A DNA stretch of 64,000 nt from Gemmatimonadaceae bacterium (GTDB lineage Bacteria; Gemmatimonadota; Gemmatimonadetes; Gemmatimonadales; Gemmatimonadaceae), in contig JADZAN010000046.1 of NCBI GenBank assembly GCA_020852815.1, forward strand, positions 1 through 64,000. The letters run 5' to 3'. Position 1 is the stretch's first letter, and each line of letters starts with the position of its first letter. The notes below the pieces were generated by a model. That model saw only the letters and a program-made list of their open reading frames with translations, had not been told where the DNA came from and did no database searches. Position numbers and translations under genes: made by a program. Shown here in pieces: positions 16,220-25,885 of this stretch.

Positions 16220-17590
16220 TTAGGCGTTGCGGTCCAGGCACCCCTTGAACTTCGGGTTGTTCTGTTCGTCCTGGATGATCGGGAGATTGACGTCGTTGCC
16301 GAAGACACCGCCCTTGTAGTGCTGCCCGGTGGGGAAGACCGCGGTGGCCGCCCTCCCGTACTGGCGAATCAGGCGGCGCATGTCGCCCAACCGCTGGCCG
16401 CGGCTGAACGTCCACAGCGCCTTCTCGCGGAACATCAGGTTGATGCGCAGTTCATCCGTCCCCGGATCGGCCAGCGGCGCCATGGCGTTCACGGCGACCG
16501 CGTGGAGCGTGGGAGGCGCCGCGCGCAGGGCGTTGAGGATGGAAAGCCACTGCGTGTAGTTCTTGTCACGCAACGCCTTCTCGGCCTCGATCATGCGGGC
16601 GTCCACGCCGTTCACGATGTCGACGGCGGTCAACTGCCCGAAGATCTCCGTCGTGTTCATGAACGTCTGCCCGTCCTGCCCGGCGGTGGTGCGCTTGGTG
16701 ACCGGGACACGCGGATCGTTGAGCGTCGCGAACGGAATGGCGTTCGGGACGACGATGTTCCGCTGGTTGCCCTGCAGCGAGTCGCCCACGGTGTAGCGAA
16801 GCGCCGAACGTCCCAGCGACCAGAGGTTGTTCGTCTGCGTCGTGAGGGAGAAGAGCGACCGATGGGAGAAGGTCGTGGGGATCCCGGCAACCGTCGCCGC
16901 GGCTGCATCGACCTGGTTGAGCCCCAGTTGCGCGCGCGCCTTGGCCACGCGCGCCGCGCGGGAGAGCGCCACGGAGGTCGTGTCGGTCGCGCTGCCGATG
17001 GAGGCCAGCGCCGAGTCGAACGACGCGATGGCGACGTTGAGGACCTGGTTCACGGTGAGCGGATCGCCGTACACGGGCGTGGCACCCGAACCGTCGGAGA
17101 GCGGGATGCCGTTGCAGAAGTCAGACGCCAGCTGCAACTCCACGAAGCCGCGCGCGAAGTACTGCTCGCCGATGTTCGTGGTCGCGGTGGGCTCCCACTG
17201 CTTCAACCCGGCAATCGCCTGGTTGGCCGAGGTGCGTACCCGATACAGGCGGTACAGCATGTTGGAGATCTGGGAGTTGTTCTCCTGGATGCGGCGCTGG
17301 TCGGTCTCGTCGTTCTGGACGAAGGTCGAGCTGGTCGCCCATTCGTCGGCCAACAGGCCGCCGAAGAGCCACGTGCTCTCGTTGCCGCCGGTGGCGGCCG
17401 TGAGGCGCGACACCGTGCCGATGGCAAGACCACGCGCCCCTTCGAGCGAGTTGGCGTCGGACGGGTTGATGAGGTCGGGATCGATCGCCTCGAGCAGCGT
17501 GTCGGTCACGCTGCCGCAAGCGGTCGAAGTCGCGAGCGCGAGGGCCGCAACGGCCCTCAGGGAGCGCCCGCCGAAGGACATACGATGCAT
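16220..17590 (-). CDS. RagB/SusD-family outer-membrane lipoprotein
   Basis: Surface lipoprotein that captures substrate for the SusC channel. The signal ends in ATSTAC, a good lipobox. Helical TPR-like sequence follows, with family features EGARGLAIGTVSRL, ARGFVELQLASDFCNGIPL and LMFREKALWTFSRGQRLGDM, the last a recognisable SusD C-terminal element. ATG 17590 has AGGGGAA about 8 bases upstream; an earlier in-frame ATG would overlap susC. It begins 22 bases after the SusC gene and is surely in the same operon. The 456-residue length is normal. Substrate is unknown; the neighbouring secreted peptidase makes a peptide plausible but not shown. Confidence 0.9.
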   Translation of the reverse strand: MHRMSFGGRSLRAVAALALATSTACGSVTDTLLEAIDPDLINPSDANSLEGARGLAIGTVSRLTAATGGNESTWLFGGLLADEWATSSTFVQNDETDQRRIQENNSQISNMLYRLYRVRTSANQAIAGLKQWEPTATTNIGEQYFARGFVELQLASDFCNGIPLSDGSGATPVYGDPLTVNQVLNVAIASFDSALASIGSATDTTSVALSRAARVAKARAQLGLNQVDAAAATVAGIPTTFSHRSLFSLTTQTNNLWSLGRSALRYTVGDSLQGNQRNIVVPNAIPFATLNDPRVPVTKRTTAGQDGQTFMNTTEIFGQLTAVDIVNGVDARMIEAEKALRDKNYTQWLSILNALRAAPPTLHAVAVNAMAPLADPGTDELRINLMFREKALWTFSRGQRLGDMRRLIRQYGRAATAVFPTGQHYKGGVFGNDVNLPIIQDEQNNPKFKGCLDRNA

Positions 17591-17612
17591 GATCGAGTTC
17601 CCCTGTTGGGCG

Positions 17613-20600
17613 TTAGCGGTTGATGTTGACACGGAGGATGTAGTAGCTGGGAAGCCCGAGCCCCTGGAAGTCGCCGCCCGGCGTGTCGACGCCGGCCGTG
17701 ACCTGGTAGTCGTTCTCGGGATCGACGCCGCGATAGGCCGTCCAGCGGGCCAGGTTGCGCCCGGTGAGGAGGACGCTCACCGCGCGGCTCTTGAAGAAGC
17801 GCTGCGACCAGTCCTGGCTCAGGCTGTACTGGACCGTCAGTTCGCGGAAGCGAACGAAGTCACCCTTCTGCAGGAAGCCGTCGAGCGACGCCGACGGATG
17901 GTCGCGCGTGGCGACGACCATGGCCTGCTCCTCGAACGAGGCTCCCGGGCTCTGGAGCCCGTTGCAGTTCTGGCGCGAGACGCAGCGAATTCGCTCGGTG
18001 TTGTTGTACCACTTGTGGCCACCGCGATAGTCGAGCATGGACTGGATGCGGAGGCGACGCGAGAAGAAGTCGAAGCCGTTGGTCCACGTCACGAGGTTGC
18101 GCGGCTGGCCATAGCCACGGAACGAGAACGAGTCGGCAACGAAGACTTCGTTGAGGTTCGGGTCGGCGTTGTAGGTCAGGATCTTGTCGCCGTTCTTGTC
18201 CTGCCACCCGGTGATCGCGCGCGCCCACAGCCCAAACAGCGGATAGCCTTCCAGCGCGCGCGTCGTGGTGCCGATCTGCCGCGGCGTGCCGCCCAGCGAG
18301 ATGAGCTCGTTGGAGTACGTCGAGCCGTTGAGCGAGACGTCCCACGCGAAGTTCTTGTGGTCCATCACCTGCGCCGAGATGATCGCTTCCCACCCGTTGT
18401 TCCCCACCGAGCCGATGTTGACGCGCTGCGTCGTCGGCCCGCCAATGGACGGCGGCTGGATGGCGGAGATGATCGCGTCCTTCGTCTTCTTGGTGTAGTA
18501 CGTGACCTCGAGCGAGTACCGGTTGTTGAGGAACTTGGCGTCGAAGCCCGTCTCGAACTCGGTGGAACGCTCAGGCTTGAGGTCGGGGTTGCCGATCTGC
18601 GTGTAGACCGCGGCCGGCTGGTCGAGGCCGCGATAGTTCGCCGTCGTGGCGAGGTAGTAGCGCAACGCATCGTTTGGCCCGGGCTGCACGCCCGACGAGC
18701 CGTACGACGCGCGGAACCGGAACTGGTTGAGCCAGTCGAACTTGGGGAAGAACGACTCGTCGGACATGATCCAGGAGAGCGACCCCTTGGGGTAGTACAC
18801 CTGCTGGAAGTTTGTCCCGAAGGCGGAGTTCTGGTCGGTGCGCACGGCCGCGGTGAGGAAGAGGCGATCGTTGATCGCCGCCGCCTGCTCCACGAAGAGG
18901 CCGAGCGTCTTCTGGTACGTCGTCGCCTCGGCCGCATTGGGGACGGCGCCGGCACCGGCGGTCTGCGCCCCCGGGGCAAGCTGCGTCCCCGTCGCCGAGC
19001 CCAGTTCGAAGAGGTAGTTCACGTACTGCACGCCGCCTGTTGTCTTCAGGCTGAGCCACGGCATGGGCGTGTACGACGCCGTCGACCCGAGGTCGACCGT
19101 GAAGTTGCGGATGTCGGTCCGCGAGTTCTGCTTGAAGCCAAGGCGGTAGTTCGCGGTGATGGGCGGTCCCTCGCCGCGCAGCAGGAGGTTGTCGTCCACG
19201 CGGTTGGCATAATCGTTCCCCAGCGTGAGGCGGTTCTGCAGCCACGAGGTGGGGCGCCAGTTGGCGTTGAACGAACCAATGAAGCGATTCACGCGCTGTC
19301 CGGTCTTCTCCTGCCAGGTGTAGCCCGGCGTCCAGGCGCGGTACCCGTAGAGCGGCGTGGCCAGCCCTCCCGTTCCCACCAGGCGGTCCGGCGAACAGAT
19401 CTTGCACCCGGGTCCACCGAAGGCCTGCGACCCCAGGCCGGCCGTGGCGTTGGATTCCAGCGAGAAGCGCTGGTTGAGGTTGACGAAGCCGGTGGAGGCG
19501 GAGATGTCGAGCTTGGGGCTCACCGCGGCGTTGATGTTGGCGCGCACGCTGGTCTTGCCCAGCGCGTTGGGGCGCTCCGTCCAGTCGTGCAGCGGGAGGT
19601 TGAGCGTGTCGAGGCGGCGGCGCTCGAAATCCGGGATCTCGAGGAGCCCGGTCTCGTCCTCACGCTCGCCCGAGACGAAATACCGCACCGCCTCGGTTCC
19701 ACCCGACAGCTGCAACCCGTACTGGTTGCGGTTGCCGGTGCCGAGCGGCGTCACGTCGGGATCGGTGAAGAGGTTGTACTTCGCGACCGAGTCGATGGTG
19801 CAGAAGCCCGACGAGACGCGCGGCAGGTTGCAGCCGTTGATGGCCAGCGCCGCACCCGTCGACTTGTTGCGCCCGAAGATCGTGTAGTTGGTGGGATAGG
19901 TGTTCTGGTCCTTGATCACCCCGCCCTCGGCGTACACGGTCCAGCGGGCCGCGCCCGCGCGTCCACGCTTGGTCGAGATGAGGACGACGCCGTTGGCCGC
20001 GTCGGTGCCGTACAGCGTTGCCGCCGAAGGCCCCTTCACGATCTCCATGCTCTCGATCTCTTCCGGGTTGATGTCGCCGATACGGCTCGGCTGCGATCCA
20101 CCGGTGAAGAGGTTCGACGAGTTGGAGTTGTTCGACATGCGAACGCCGTCGATGATGAAAATCGGGTCGTTCGACAGCGACAGCGAGTTCTGGCCGCGAA
20201 TACGGATGCGGGCCCCCGCCCCCGTCTGCGTCCCCGACGTCACGGTGACGCCCGCCGTGCGCGAGTTGAGCATGTCGTTGACGTTCTGCACCGCGCCCGA
20301 CTCGGCGATCTTGGCCGCGTCGATCGACGCCACCGCGTTGCCGAGCTCCACGCGACGCGTGTCACCGGTGGCCGTCGTCACGACCGGCGCCAGCGTGAGC
20401 GCGACTTCCGACAAGGCAAACTCCAGGCTCGCCGCCTGTCCGGCGACGACGGTCACCGCCTTCTTCTGTTCCGAATAGCCAACGCGCAGCACGCGAACCG
20501 TGACCGCGCCAGGCGCAACGGAGCGGAACGTGAAGCGCCCATCGGCATTCGTCAGGCCGCCCAACGTCGTGCCGACGATCACGACCTGCGCCTGATCGAG

Positions 20601-20735
20601 GGGGCGGCCGCCAGCCGCCTCGGTGACGTGGACATTGATACTCCCCTGCGAGGTCTGTGCTCCGAGCGCACCGGCGCCTAACGCCAGCAACGCCCCGACC
20701 GTCCGCAGGGTTCGTCCGAACGAGACAGTACTCAT
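17613..20735 (-). CDS. SusC/RagA-type TonB-dependent outer-membrane receptor
   Basis: Outer-membrane channel that imports oligomers bound by SusD, powered by TonB. It has a signal peptide ending LGAQT, an N-terminal carboxypeptidase-regulatory-like domain (GRPLDQAQVVIVGTTLGGLT), a plug (VNDMLNSRTAGVTVTSGTQ, then RIRGQNSLSLSNDPIFIIDG), and a long beta-barrel ending in the hydrophobic YYILRVNINR. At 1,040 residues it has full SusC length. ATG 20735 follows the family start. The promoter at 20942-20970 would leave a ~200-base leader. No anti-sigma or sigma-factor genes lie nearby. Confidence 0.92.
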   Translation of the reverse strand: MSTVSFGRTLRTVGALLALGAGALGAQTSQGSINVHVTEAAGGRPLDQAQVVIVGTTLGGLTNADGRFTFRSVAPGAVTVRVLRVGYSEQKKAVTVVAGQAASLEFALSEVALTLAPVVTTATGDTRRVELGNAVASIDAAKIAESGAVQNVNDMLNSRTAGVTVTSGTQTGAGARIRIRGQNSLSLSNDPIFIIDGVRMSNNSNSSNLFTGGSQPSRIGDINPEEIESMEIVKGPSAATLYGTDAANGVVLISTKRGRAGAARWTVYAEGGVIKDQNTYPTNYTIFGRNKSTGAALAINGCNLPRVSSGFCTIDSVAKYNLFTDPDVTPLGTGNRNQYGLQLSGGTEAVRYFVSGEREDETGLLEIPDFERRRLDTLNLPLHDWTERPNALGKTSVRANINAAVSPKLDISASTGFVNLNQRFSLESNATAGLGSQAFGGPGCKICSPDRLVGTGGLATPLYGYRAWTPGYTWQEKTGQRVNRFIGSFNANWRPTSWLQNRLTLGNDYANRVDDNLLLRGEGPPITANYRLGFKQNSRTDIRNFTVDLGSTASYTPMPWLSLKTTGGVQYVNYLFELGSATGTQLAPGAQTAGAGAVPNAAEATTYQKTLGLFVEQAAAINDRLFLTAAVRTDQNSAFGTNFQQVYYPKGSLSWIMSDESFFPKFDWLNQFRFRASYGSSGVQPGPNDALRYYLATTANYRGLDQPAAVYTQIGNPDLKPERSTEFETGFDAKFLNNRYSLEVTYYTKKTKDAIISAIQPPSIGGPTTQRVNIGSVGNNGWEAIISAQVMDHKNFAWDVSLNGSTYSNELISLGGTPRQIGTTTRALEGYPLFGLWARAITGWQDKNGDKILTYNADPNLNEVFVADSFSFRGYGQPRNLVTWTNGFDFFSRRLRIQSMLDYRGGHKWYNNTERIRCVSRQNCNGLQSPGASFEEQAMVVATRDHPSASLDGFLQKGDFVRFRELTVQYSLSQDWSQRFFKSRAVSVLLTGRNLARWTAYRGVDPENDYQVTAGVDTPGGDFQGLGLPSYYILRVNINR

Positions 20736-20941
20736 TCCCGGACTCCAGGGTGTGGGGAGAGATGAGGGGTACAACCACCGCCATCGCGCACGACCGGAGC
20801 GTCGATGTCGGGGTCCTCTCTCACCACCCTGCGGCCCCCCCGTATCACCCGCGCACCAGCCTCGCGCGTACCGATCTCCGGCCGCTTCGTAGGGGGAAGA
20901 CGTGGGCCGGAATTCCGGATAAGGGCTTGGCGGATCGCGCT

Positions 20942-20970
20942 AGGTTAAGGGAGCAAAAAGCCCCCGTCAA
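20942..20970 (-). promoter_or_regulatory. Sigma-70-type promoter for susCD
   Basis: On the minus strand TTGACG (20970-20965) and TAACCT (20947-20942) are spaced by 17 bases. The leader from about 20935 to the susC ATG at 20735 is long (~200 bases) and could hold regulation. The rest of the 339-base gap (20736-21074) shows no gene or strong hairpin. Confidence 0.5.
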
Positions 20971-21074
20971 CGACGGATGTACGTGCGCACCCTTCCTCGC
21001 CCTTATGTAACCGGTTCCAATTGGTTGGCAGATGCGGCTGGCCCCTCACACGTGCCCGCCCGAGCATCGCCCGG

Positions 21075-23168
21075 TTACCGAAGCCGCCGCTGCAGGAATT
21101 CCGCCGCCGTGGTGAACGCCGCCTGCCATGACGTGTGCCGCAGGAAGGAGTGCACCTCGTCGGGGAAGACGAGCTGCTCCACCTCCACCCGGCGCTCGCG
21201 GAGCTGCTCCACCAGCGTGATGGTCTCCGCGAATGAGACGTTGCGATCGTCATCGCCGTGGATCACCAGCACCGGCGCCTTCCATCGATCGAGGTACGCC
21301 AGTGGCGACGACTCGCGCGCCAGGCGCGTGCGCGGCGGATCGAGGAGGATGTTCCAGTCGGGGACGAAATGCCGGATCCCCACGTTCCAGTCGTGCACGC
21401 CGTGGATGTCGACGCCGGTGGCAAACAGCTCCGGCGCGCGCGCCAGCCCCATCGCGGTGAGGTAGCCGCCGTACGACCCGCCCCACAACGCGATCTTCTT
21501 CGGATCGACGTCGGCACGATTGCGCAGGAAGAGCCCCGCCCCCACCACGTCGTTGAACTCGCTCGCCCCTTCGGCCCCGTAGCGCGGTGCCTCGCGGAAG
21601 GAGAGGCCGTAGCCAATCCCGCTCCGGTAGTTCACGGCCAGGACGACGAAGCCCCGGCTGGCCAGGTACTGGTTGAAGGCGTAGGCGTTGTGATAGTACT
21701 CGCCATAGTGGTAGCCCAGCAGCATCTGCCGGCGCGAGCCGCCGTGGAAGAAGATCGCCGCCGGGTGTCGCTCCCCCGCCCTGGCGTTAGGCGGCAGGAA
21801 GAGCTGCGCCGGCACCTGCATCCCGTCGGGGGCGGTGAACATGACCGCCTGCGGCACCACCAGTTGCGAGGTGGGAAAGCTCGCCAGCACCGCCGGCGCC
21901 AGCGCCACCGCCCGGTCACCCCCCGCCAGCCGCACCGCATGCGCCGGCGTGCGCGCGTCCGAACGCAGGTAGGCCAGCGATCCATCGCTCAGCTCCACCT
22001 GCCCCCACTCGATCCCGTCGCCACGCGTGACCGGGACCGGCGCCCCGCCCTTCACCGCCACGCGCCAGATGTGACGGCGATCGATGTCGCCGATGTTCGT
22101 GTTGTACAGCACCTCGCGCCGGTCGCGACTCAGGCGGACGTACTCCACCTCGCCATCGCCGGGCGTGAGGAGCGTGGCGCGCCCGCCCGCAACCGGGACG
22201 CTGTACAGGTGATTCCACCCGTCCTTCTCCCACGGGAAGACGATCACGTCGCCGTCGCCCCACAGGATCTGGTCGGGGGCCACCACCTCGTGCGGCACGC
22301 TCCCGTCTCCCGCGTCGGCGGTCCACACGGTGCGCGCGCTACCCGTGGCCACGTCACCCACGAGGATGGACCACGGACGCCCCGTGCGCTGCGCCTTGAA
22401 GAGATACAGCTCGCTCGACGCCGGCGTGCGCACGAAGGCGACGAATCGTCCATCGGGACTCCACACAGGCGCGTCGTCGGTGTCGACGCTCGGCGCGAGC
22501 CACGTCACGCGCTTGGTGGCCACCTCGACGACGGCGATGAAGGCATGATCGCCTCGGCTGCTGACGTACGCGAACCTGGTCCCGTCGGGCGACCAGCGCA
22601 CGTTCGACATCCCGCCGCGGATGTTGAGGAACTCGGTGAACTCACCCTTTTCCTCGGCCAGCGAGCGCCCCCACAGCTTGCCGCGCGACACGAGGAGGAG
22701 CTTGCCGTCTGGTGAGATGGTGGGAGCGGTCCCGCCACCCAGCCGCACCGGCGCCCCCCCGGCGAGTGCCACGCGATAGATCGCACTCTCCGCTCCCCCC
22801 GGAAGCTGCGCCGGGTTTGGGCTCTCCCCCGCGCGATTGCGCCCGCCACCGCGCACGAAGACGATCGATGAGCCGTCAGGCGCCCAGGTGAGCGTGTTGA
22901 TCTCCTGCCCGTCGTCCTCGGTGTAGCTCGTTAGGCGACGGCCGGCGTAGGCGGGCGCCTCGGCCACCCAGATGTTGCGGCGCCCGCGTTCGTTGAGCAC
23001 CCAGGCCACCGCACCGCCGCGCGGCGCCGCCGCAATCTCCAGCGGAAACGGCGCGGCGAGGAGCTGGTCGATGGTGAGCGGCGATGCCCCCTGCGCGGGA
23101 AGGGGGGCGGGAACGGCGGAGAGAGCGCACAGCAGGGCGAACAGATGGACAACTGTGGGGCGGTGCAT
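21075..23168 (-). CDS. S9-family prolyl oligopeptidase / acylaminoacyl peptidase, secreted
   Basis: Exported serine peptidase acting on short peptides. The N-terminal propeller is built from TolB/WD-like blades (LTWAPDGSSIVFVRG, VRWSPDGTRFAYVSS, PVWSPDGRFVAFVRT). The C-terminal alpha/beta hydrolase has the nucleophile motif WGGSYGGYLTAMG, the acid in HGDDDRNVSF and the His in DEVHSFLRH, so the triad is complete. A signal peptide (MHRPTVVHLFALLCALSAVP) supports ATG 23168 over an earlier frame start at 23261. The 697-residue length is usual. It lies upstream of susCD on the same strand across a 339-base gap with its own promoter. Confidence 0.9.
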   Translation of the reverse strand: MHRPTVVHLFALLCALSAVPAPLPAQGASPLTIDQLLAAPFPLEIAAAPRGGAVAWVLNERGRRNIWVAEAPAYAGRRLTSYTEDDGQEINTLTWAPDGSSIVFVRGGGRNRAGESPNPAQLPGGAESAIYRVALAGGAPVRLGGGTAPTISPDGKLLLVSRGKLWGRSLAEEKGEFTEFLNIRGGMSNVRWSPDGTRFAYVSSRGDHAFIAVVEVATKRVTWLAPSVDTDDAPVWSPDGRFVAFVRTPASSELYLFKAQRTGRPWSILVGDVATGSARTVWTADAGDGSVPHEVVAPDQILWGDGDVIVFPWEKDGWNHLYSVPVAGGRATLLTPGDGEVEYVRLSRDRREVLYNTNIGDIDRRHIWRVAVKGGAPVPVTRGDGIEWGQVELSDGSLAYLRSDARTPAHAVRLAGGDRAVALAPAVLASFPTSQLVVPQAVMFTAPDGMQVPAQLFLPPNARAGERHPAAIFFHGGSRRQMLLGYHYGEYYHNAYAFNQYLASRGFVVLAVNYRSGIGYGLSFREAPRYGAEGASEFNDVVGAGLFLRNRADVDPKKIALWGGSYGGYLTAMGLARAPELFATGVDIHGVHDWNVGIRHFVPDWNILLDPPRTRLARESSPLAYLDRWKAPVLVIHGDDDRNVSFAETITLVEQLRERRVEVEQLVFPDEVHSFLRHTSWQAAFTTAAEFLQRRLR

Positions 23169-23360
23169 GGGGATGACGTCGAATGGGGAAGACGCGGGGC
23201 GCAAGACGCGCGCCCCTCGTGCGGCGCAGCGGGCGAGAATATGTCCCCCATTCGCGCCCACCGCGCCCCCTTCACCGCGTTCCCCCTACGCCCCCTCACG
23301 ACCCCGGTCCATATTTCCGTCGCGACAGGCGATGAGCGCCACCTCCACCCTTTCCGTCCC

Positions 23361-23855
23361 ATGCCGCAATCGACCACGCCCCTCGTCGGGGTGGTGATGG
23401 GCTCCAAGTCCGACTACGAGCACATGCAGCACTGCTGCGCCATGCTCGACGAGCTGCAGCTCCCCTACGAAGCGCGCGTCGTCTCGGCGCATCGCACCCC
23501 CGACTGGATGTTCGAGTACGCCGAGTCGGCCGAGGGACGTGGGTTGCTCGTCGTCATCGCCGCCGCTGGGGGGGCGGCCCACCTCCCGGGGATGATCGCT
23601 GCCAAGTCGCTCCTCCCCGTCCTCGGCGTCCCGATCCCGGCAACGCTTCTCAACGGGAGTGACGCGCTGTACTCCATCGTGCAGATGCCGGCGGGAGTCC
23701 CCGTGGGGACGCTCGCGATTGGCAAGCCGGGGGCGATCAACGCCGCGATCCTCGCCGCCGAGATCGTGGCCGCGCGGCACCCCGAGGTGCGCGAGCGGCT
23801 TCGCGCCTTCCGCGCCGCGCGCCGCGACGAGGTGCTGGGCCAGGTGCTGCCGTGA
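23361..23855 (+). CDS. purE: N5-carboxyaminoimidazole ribonucleotide mutase
   Basis: Converts N5-CAIR to CAIR in purine synthesis, taking product from PurK. The class I motifs are present: VGVVMGSKSDYEHM at the N-terminus, RVVSAHRTPDWMFEY with the catalytic His, and VIAAAGGAAHLPGM. At 164 residues it has normal length. ATG 23361 matches the family start. Its TGA overlaps the purK GTG by 4 bases, so the two are translationally coupled. Confidence 0.97.
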   Translation: MPQSTTPLVGVVMGSKSDYEHMQHCCAMLDELQLPYEARVVSAHRTPDWMFEYAESAEGRGLLVVIAAAGGAAHLPGMIAAKSLLPVLGVPIPATLLNGSDALYSIVQMPAGVPVGTLAIGKPGAINAAILAAEIVAARHPEVRERLRAFRAARRDEVLGQVLP

Positions 23856-25003
23856 GCGTGATCCTTCCAGGCGCAACGATCGGGATCCTGGGGGGCGGGC
23901 AGCTGGGGCGCATGACGGGAATGGCGGCACGTTCGTTAGGCTACGATGTCCAGGTCCTCGACCCGGATCCCGACTGTCCCGCACGCGCGGTCGCATCGCG
24001 CACCGTCACGGCGCGCTTCGACGATGCCGACGCCGCCGCCGACCTCGCCCGCGAGTGCGATGTGGTCACGCTCGAGATCGAGCAGATCGCGCGCGCGTCG
24101 CTCGAGGCGGTGAGCGCGCTGGCGCCGCTGCGCCCGCGCGCCGAGGCGGTCTTCACGGTGCAGGATCGCATCCGGCAGCGCTCATGGCTCGACACGCACG
24201 GCTTTCCGGTGGGAGCGTATCGTGCCGTCTCGACCGCGGAGGAATGTGCGGCGGCGGTCGCCGCGCTAGGCCCCTCGATCTGCAAGGCCCCGATGGGGGG
24301 CTACGACGGGCGCGGCCAGGTGCGGGTGAAGTCGGCGACGGAGGGACGCGCGGCGTGGTCGGCGTTAGGCGGCGCTCGCGTGATCGTGGAGCAGTTTCTC
24401 GACCTCGACGTCGAGCTGTCGGTTCTCGTCGCGCGTCGTGAGGACGGCGAGAGTGCGACCTATCCGCCGTCGGTGAACCATCACGTGAACGGTGTCCTCG
24501 ACTGGGCCATCACCCCCGGAGGGCTCCCCGACTCGGTGGCGCGACACGCGCAGCAGGTTGCGCGCGCCATCGCCGATACGATGGGGGTCGTCGGGCTCCT
24601 CGCCGTCGAGCTCTTCGTCACGAGGGACGGGCGCCTCCTCGTCAACGAACTCGCCCCTCGCCCGCACAACACCTATCATCATTCCGAGCGCGCGCACTCC
24701 ACGTCACAGTTCGAGCAGCTGGTGCGCGCCGTGTGCGGGCTCCCGTTAGGCAAGGTCGACCTCGTCACGCCGGCGGCCATTGCCAACCTGCTCGGCGACC
24801 TGTGGGTCGAGGGAGATCTCCCCCACTTCACGCAGGCGCTCACCGTCCCCGACGTGCGTCTGCACCTGTACGGCAAGGCCACGGCACGCCCCGGCCGGAA
24901 GATGGGGCACCTCTCGGCGATTGCCCCCACGGCGCATGATGCGCTGGAACGCGTCCTCGACGCGCGGCATCGCCTCGCCACCCGCCCCATGATAGATGCC
25001 TGA
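23852..25003 (+). CDS. purK: N5-carboxyaminoimidazole ribonucleotide synthase
   Basis: ATP-grasp enzyme that carboxylates AIR with bicarbonate and ATP, making the PurE substrate. GILGGGQLGRMTGMAARSLG starts the Rossmann-like domain; VTLEIEQI, then KAPMGGYDGRGQ and the metal-binding NELAPRPHNTYHHSERA are PurK signatures. Starts at GTG 23852, overlapping the purE stop. It carries three copies of the enriched CGTTAGGC octamer (23934, 24363, 24744), the densest cluster in the window. Confidence 0.97.
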   Translation: MSVILPGATIGILGGGQLGRMTGMAARSLGYDVQVLDPDPDCPARAVASRTVTARFDDADAAADLARECDVVTLEIEQIARASLEAVSALAPLRPRAEAVFTVQDRIRQRSWLDTHGFPVGAYRAVSTAEECAAAVAALGPSICKAPMGGYDGRGQVRVKSATEGRAAWSALGGARVIVEQFLDLDVELSVLVARREDGESATYPPSVNHHVNGVLDWAITPGGLPDSVARHAQQVARAIADTMGVVGLLAVELFVTRDGRLLVNELAPRPHNTYHHSERAHSTSQFEQLVRAVCGLPLGKVDLVTPAAIANLLGDLWVEGDLPHFTQALTVPDVRLHLYGKATARPGRKMGHLSAIAPTAHDALERVLDARHRLATRPMIDA

Positions 25004-25055
25004 GTCCATGAGTCACCGCCGCGCCCGCCGCACTGACGCACGTGGCGCCAGCCGC

Positions 25056-25595
25056 ATGATTATCCGCGTTCGCATCGCGACGCTGGCCATGTCCGGGCTG
25101 CTCGCCAGCGCGTGCGCGACCTCGCGCCCCGCCCAGGGCGCCGCCGCCATCGCGACCGCCACGCTGCGCGCCGCCGACGGACGTGAGGTGGGAACAGCCA
25201 CCCTTCGCAAAGTCGATGATGCGCTCCAGCTCGAACTCGACGTCAACGGCCTACCCGATGGAACGCACGGGCTCCATTTCCACACGGTGGGCAAGTGTGA
25301 CGCGCCCGGCTTCGCCACCGCCGGCGGGCACCTCAATCCCGGCGGGACCAAACACGGCATGCAGAACCCGCAAGGGCCGCACGCCGGCGACCTCCCCAAC
25401 CTCGTGATTGCCGGCGGACAGGCCCGCGGATGGACGGCGCGCACCCAGCGCGTCGTCGCCGACTCCACGCCCGGCGGGCTCTTCGATGCCGACGGCACGG
25501 CGCTCGTGATCCACGCCAATCGCGACGACGACGTCACCGACCCCAGCGGGAACAGCGGGGCGCGCATCGCCTGCGGCGTGATTCGCCGCATGTAA
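25056..25595 (+). CDS. sodC: Cu/Zn superoxide dismutase, lipoprotein
   Basis: Converts superoxide to peroxide and oxygen in the periplasm. Metal ligands are visible in GLHFHTVGKCD, GGHLNPGG, HAGDLPNL and VIHANRDD, and the closing SGARIACGVI supplies the second disulfide Cys. The signal ends LLASAC, a lipobox, so it is probably anchored. ATG 25056 is chosen for the signal peptide; ATG 25008 is also possible. It lies 52 bases after purK and is followed by a terminator at 25668-25696. At 179 residues it has normal length. Confidence 0.94.
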   Translation: MIIRVRIATLAMSGLLASACATSRPAQGAAAIATATLRAADGREVGTATLRKVDDALQLELDVNGLPDGTHGLHFHTVGKCDAPGFATAGGHLNPGGTKHGMQNPQGPHAGDLPNLVIAGGQARGWTARTQRVVADSTPGGLFDADGTALVIHANRDDDVTDPSGNSGARIACGVIRRM

Positions 25596-25667
25596 CAGCG
25601 GGCGTGACCGTTGGTGGCGGCACGTGGGACGAGCCTACACACCAACGCCCGCTGGTAGGTGGAGGCC

Positions 25668-25696
25668 GGGGCGCTTCACCATTGGTGAGGCGCCCC
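25668..25696 (+). terminator. Hairpin after sodC
   Basis: GGGGCGCTTCACC pairs with GGTGAGGCGCCCC (one wobble) across a three-base ATT loop, about 70 bases after the sodC stop. It probably ends the purE-purK-sodC transcript. Confidence 0.7.
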
Positions 25697-25764
25697 TCGT
25701 CGTCAGGCACCCGTGCGGTGTCGCGTTTCGATCGATGGCCGCGCATAGCCTGTCACGCGCTCGA

Positions 25765-25792
25765 TTGACAGCGCAGGTCCCGGTAGTAGTGT
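25765..25792 (+). promoter_or_regulatory. Sigma-70-type promoter of the cysteine synthase gene
   Basis: A perfect -35 TTGACA (25765-25770), 16-base spacer and TAGTGT (25787-25792). The predicted start is near 25799, with a leader of about 87 bases. Confidence 0.55.
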
Positions 25793-25885
25793 GAGACGCT
25801 ACCTCCCGGGTCCCGCGCGCTCGTGGCGACGCCTGCCGCTCGCACCTGACTAACCCGGGAATCGCACCCTGGTGAGGACCCCTCC

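Noticed and set aside
16827-20681. A 1,280-codon open frame on the plus strand
   Set aside because: It is a shadow of the SusC and SusD genes, whose products are unmistakable.
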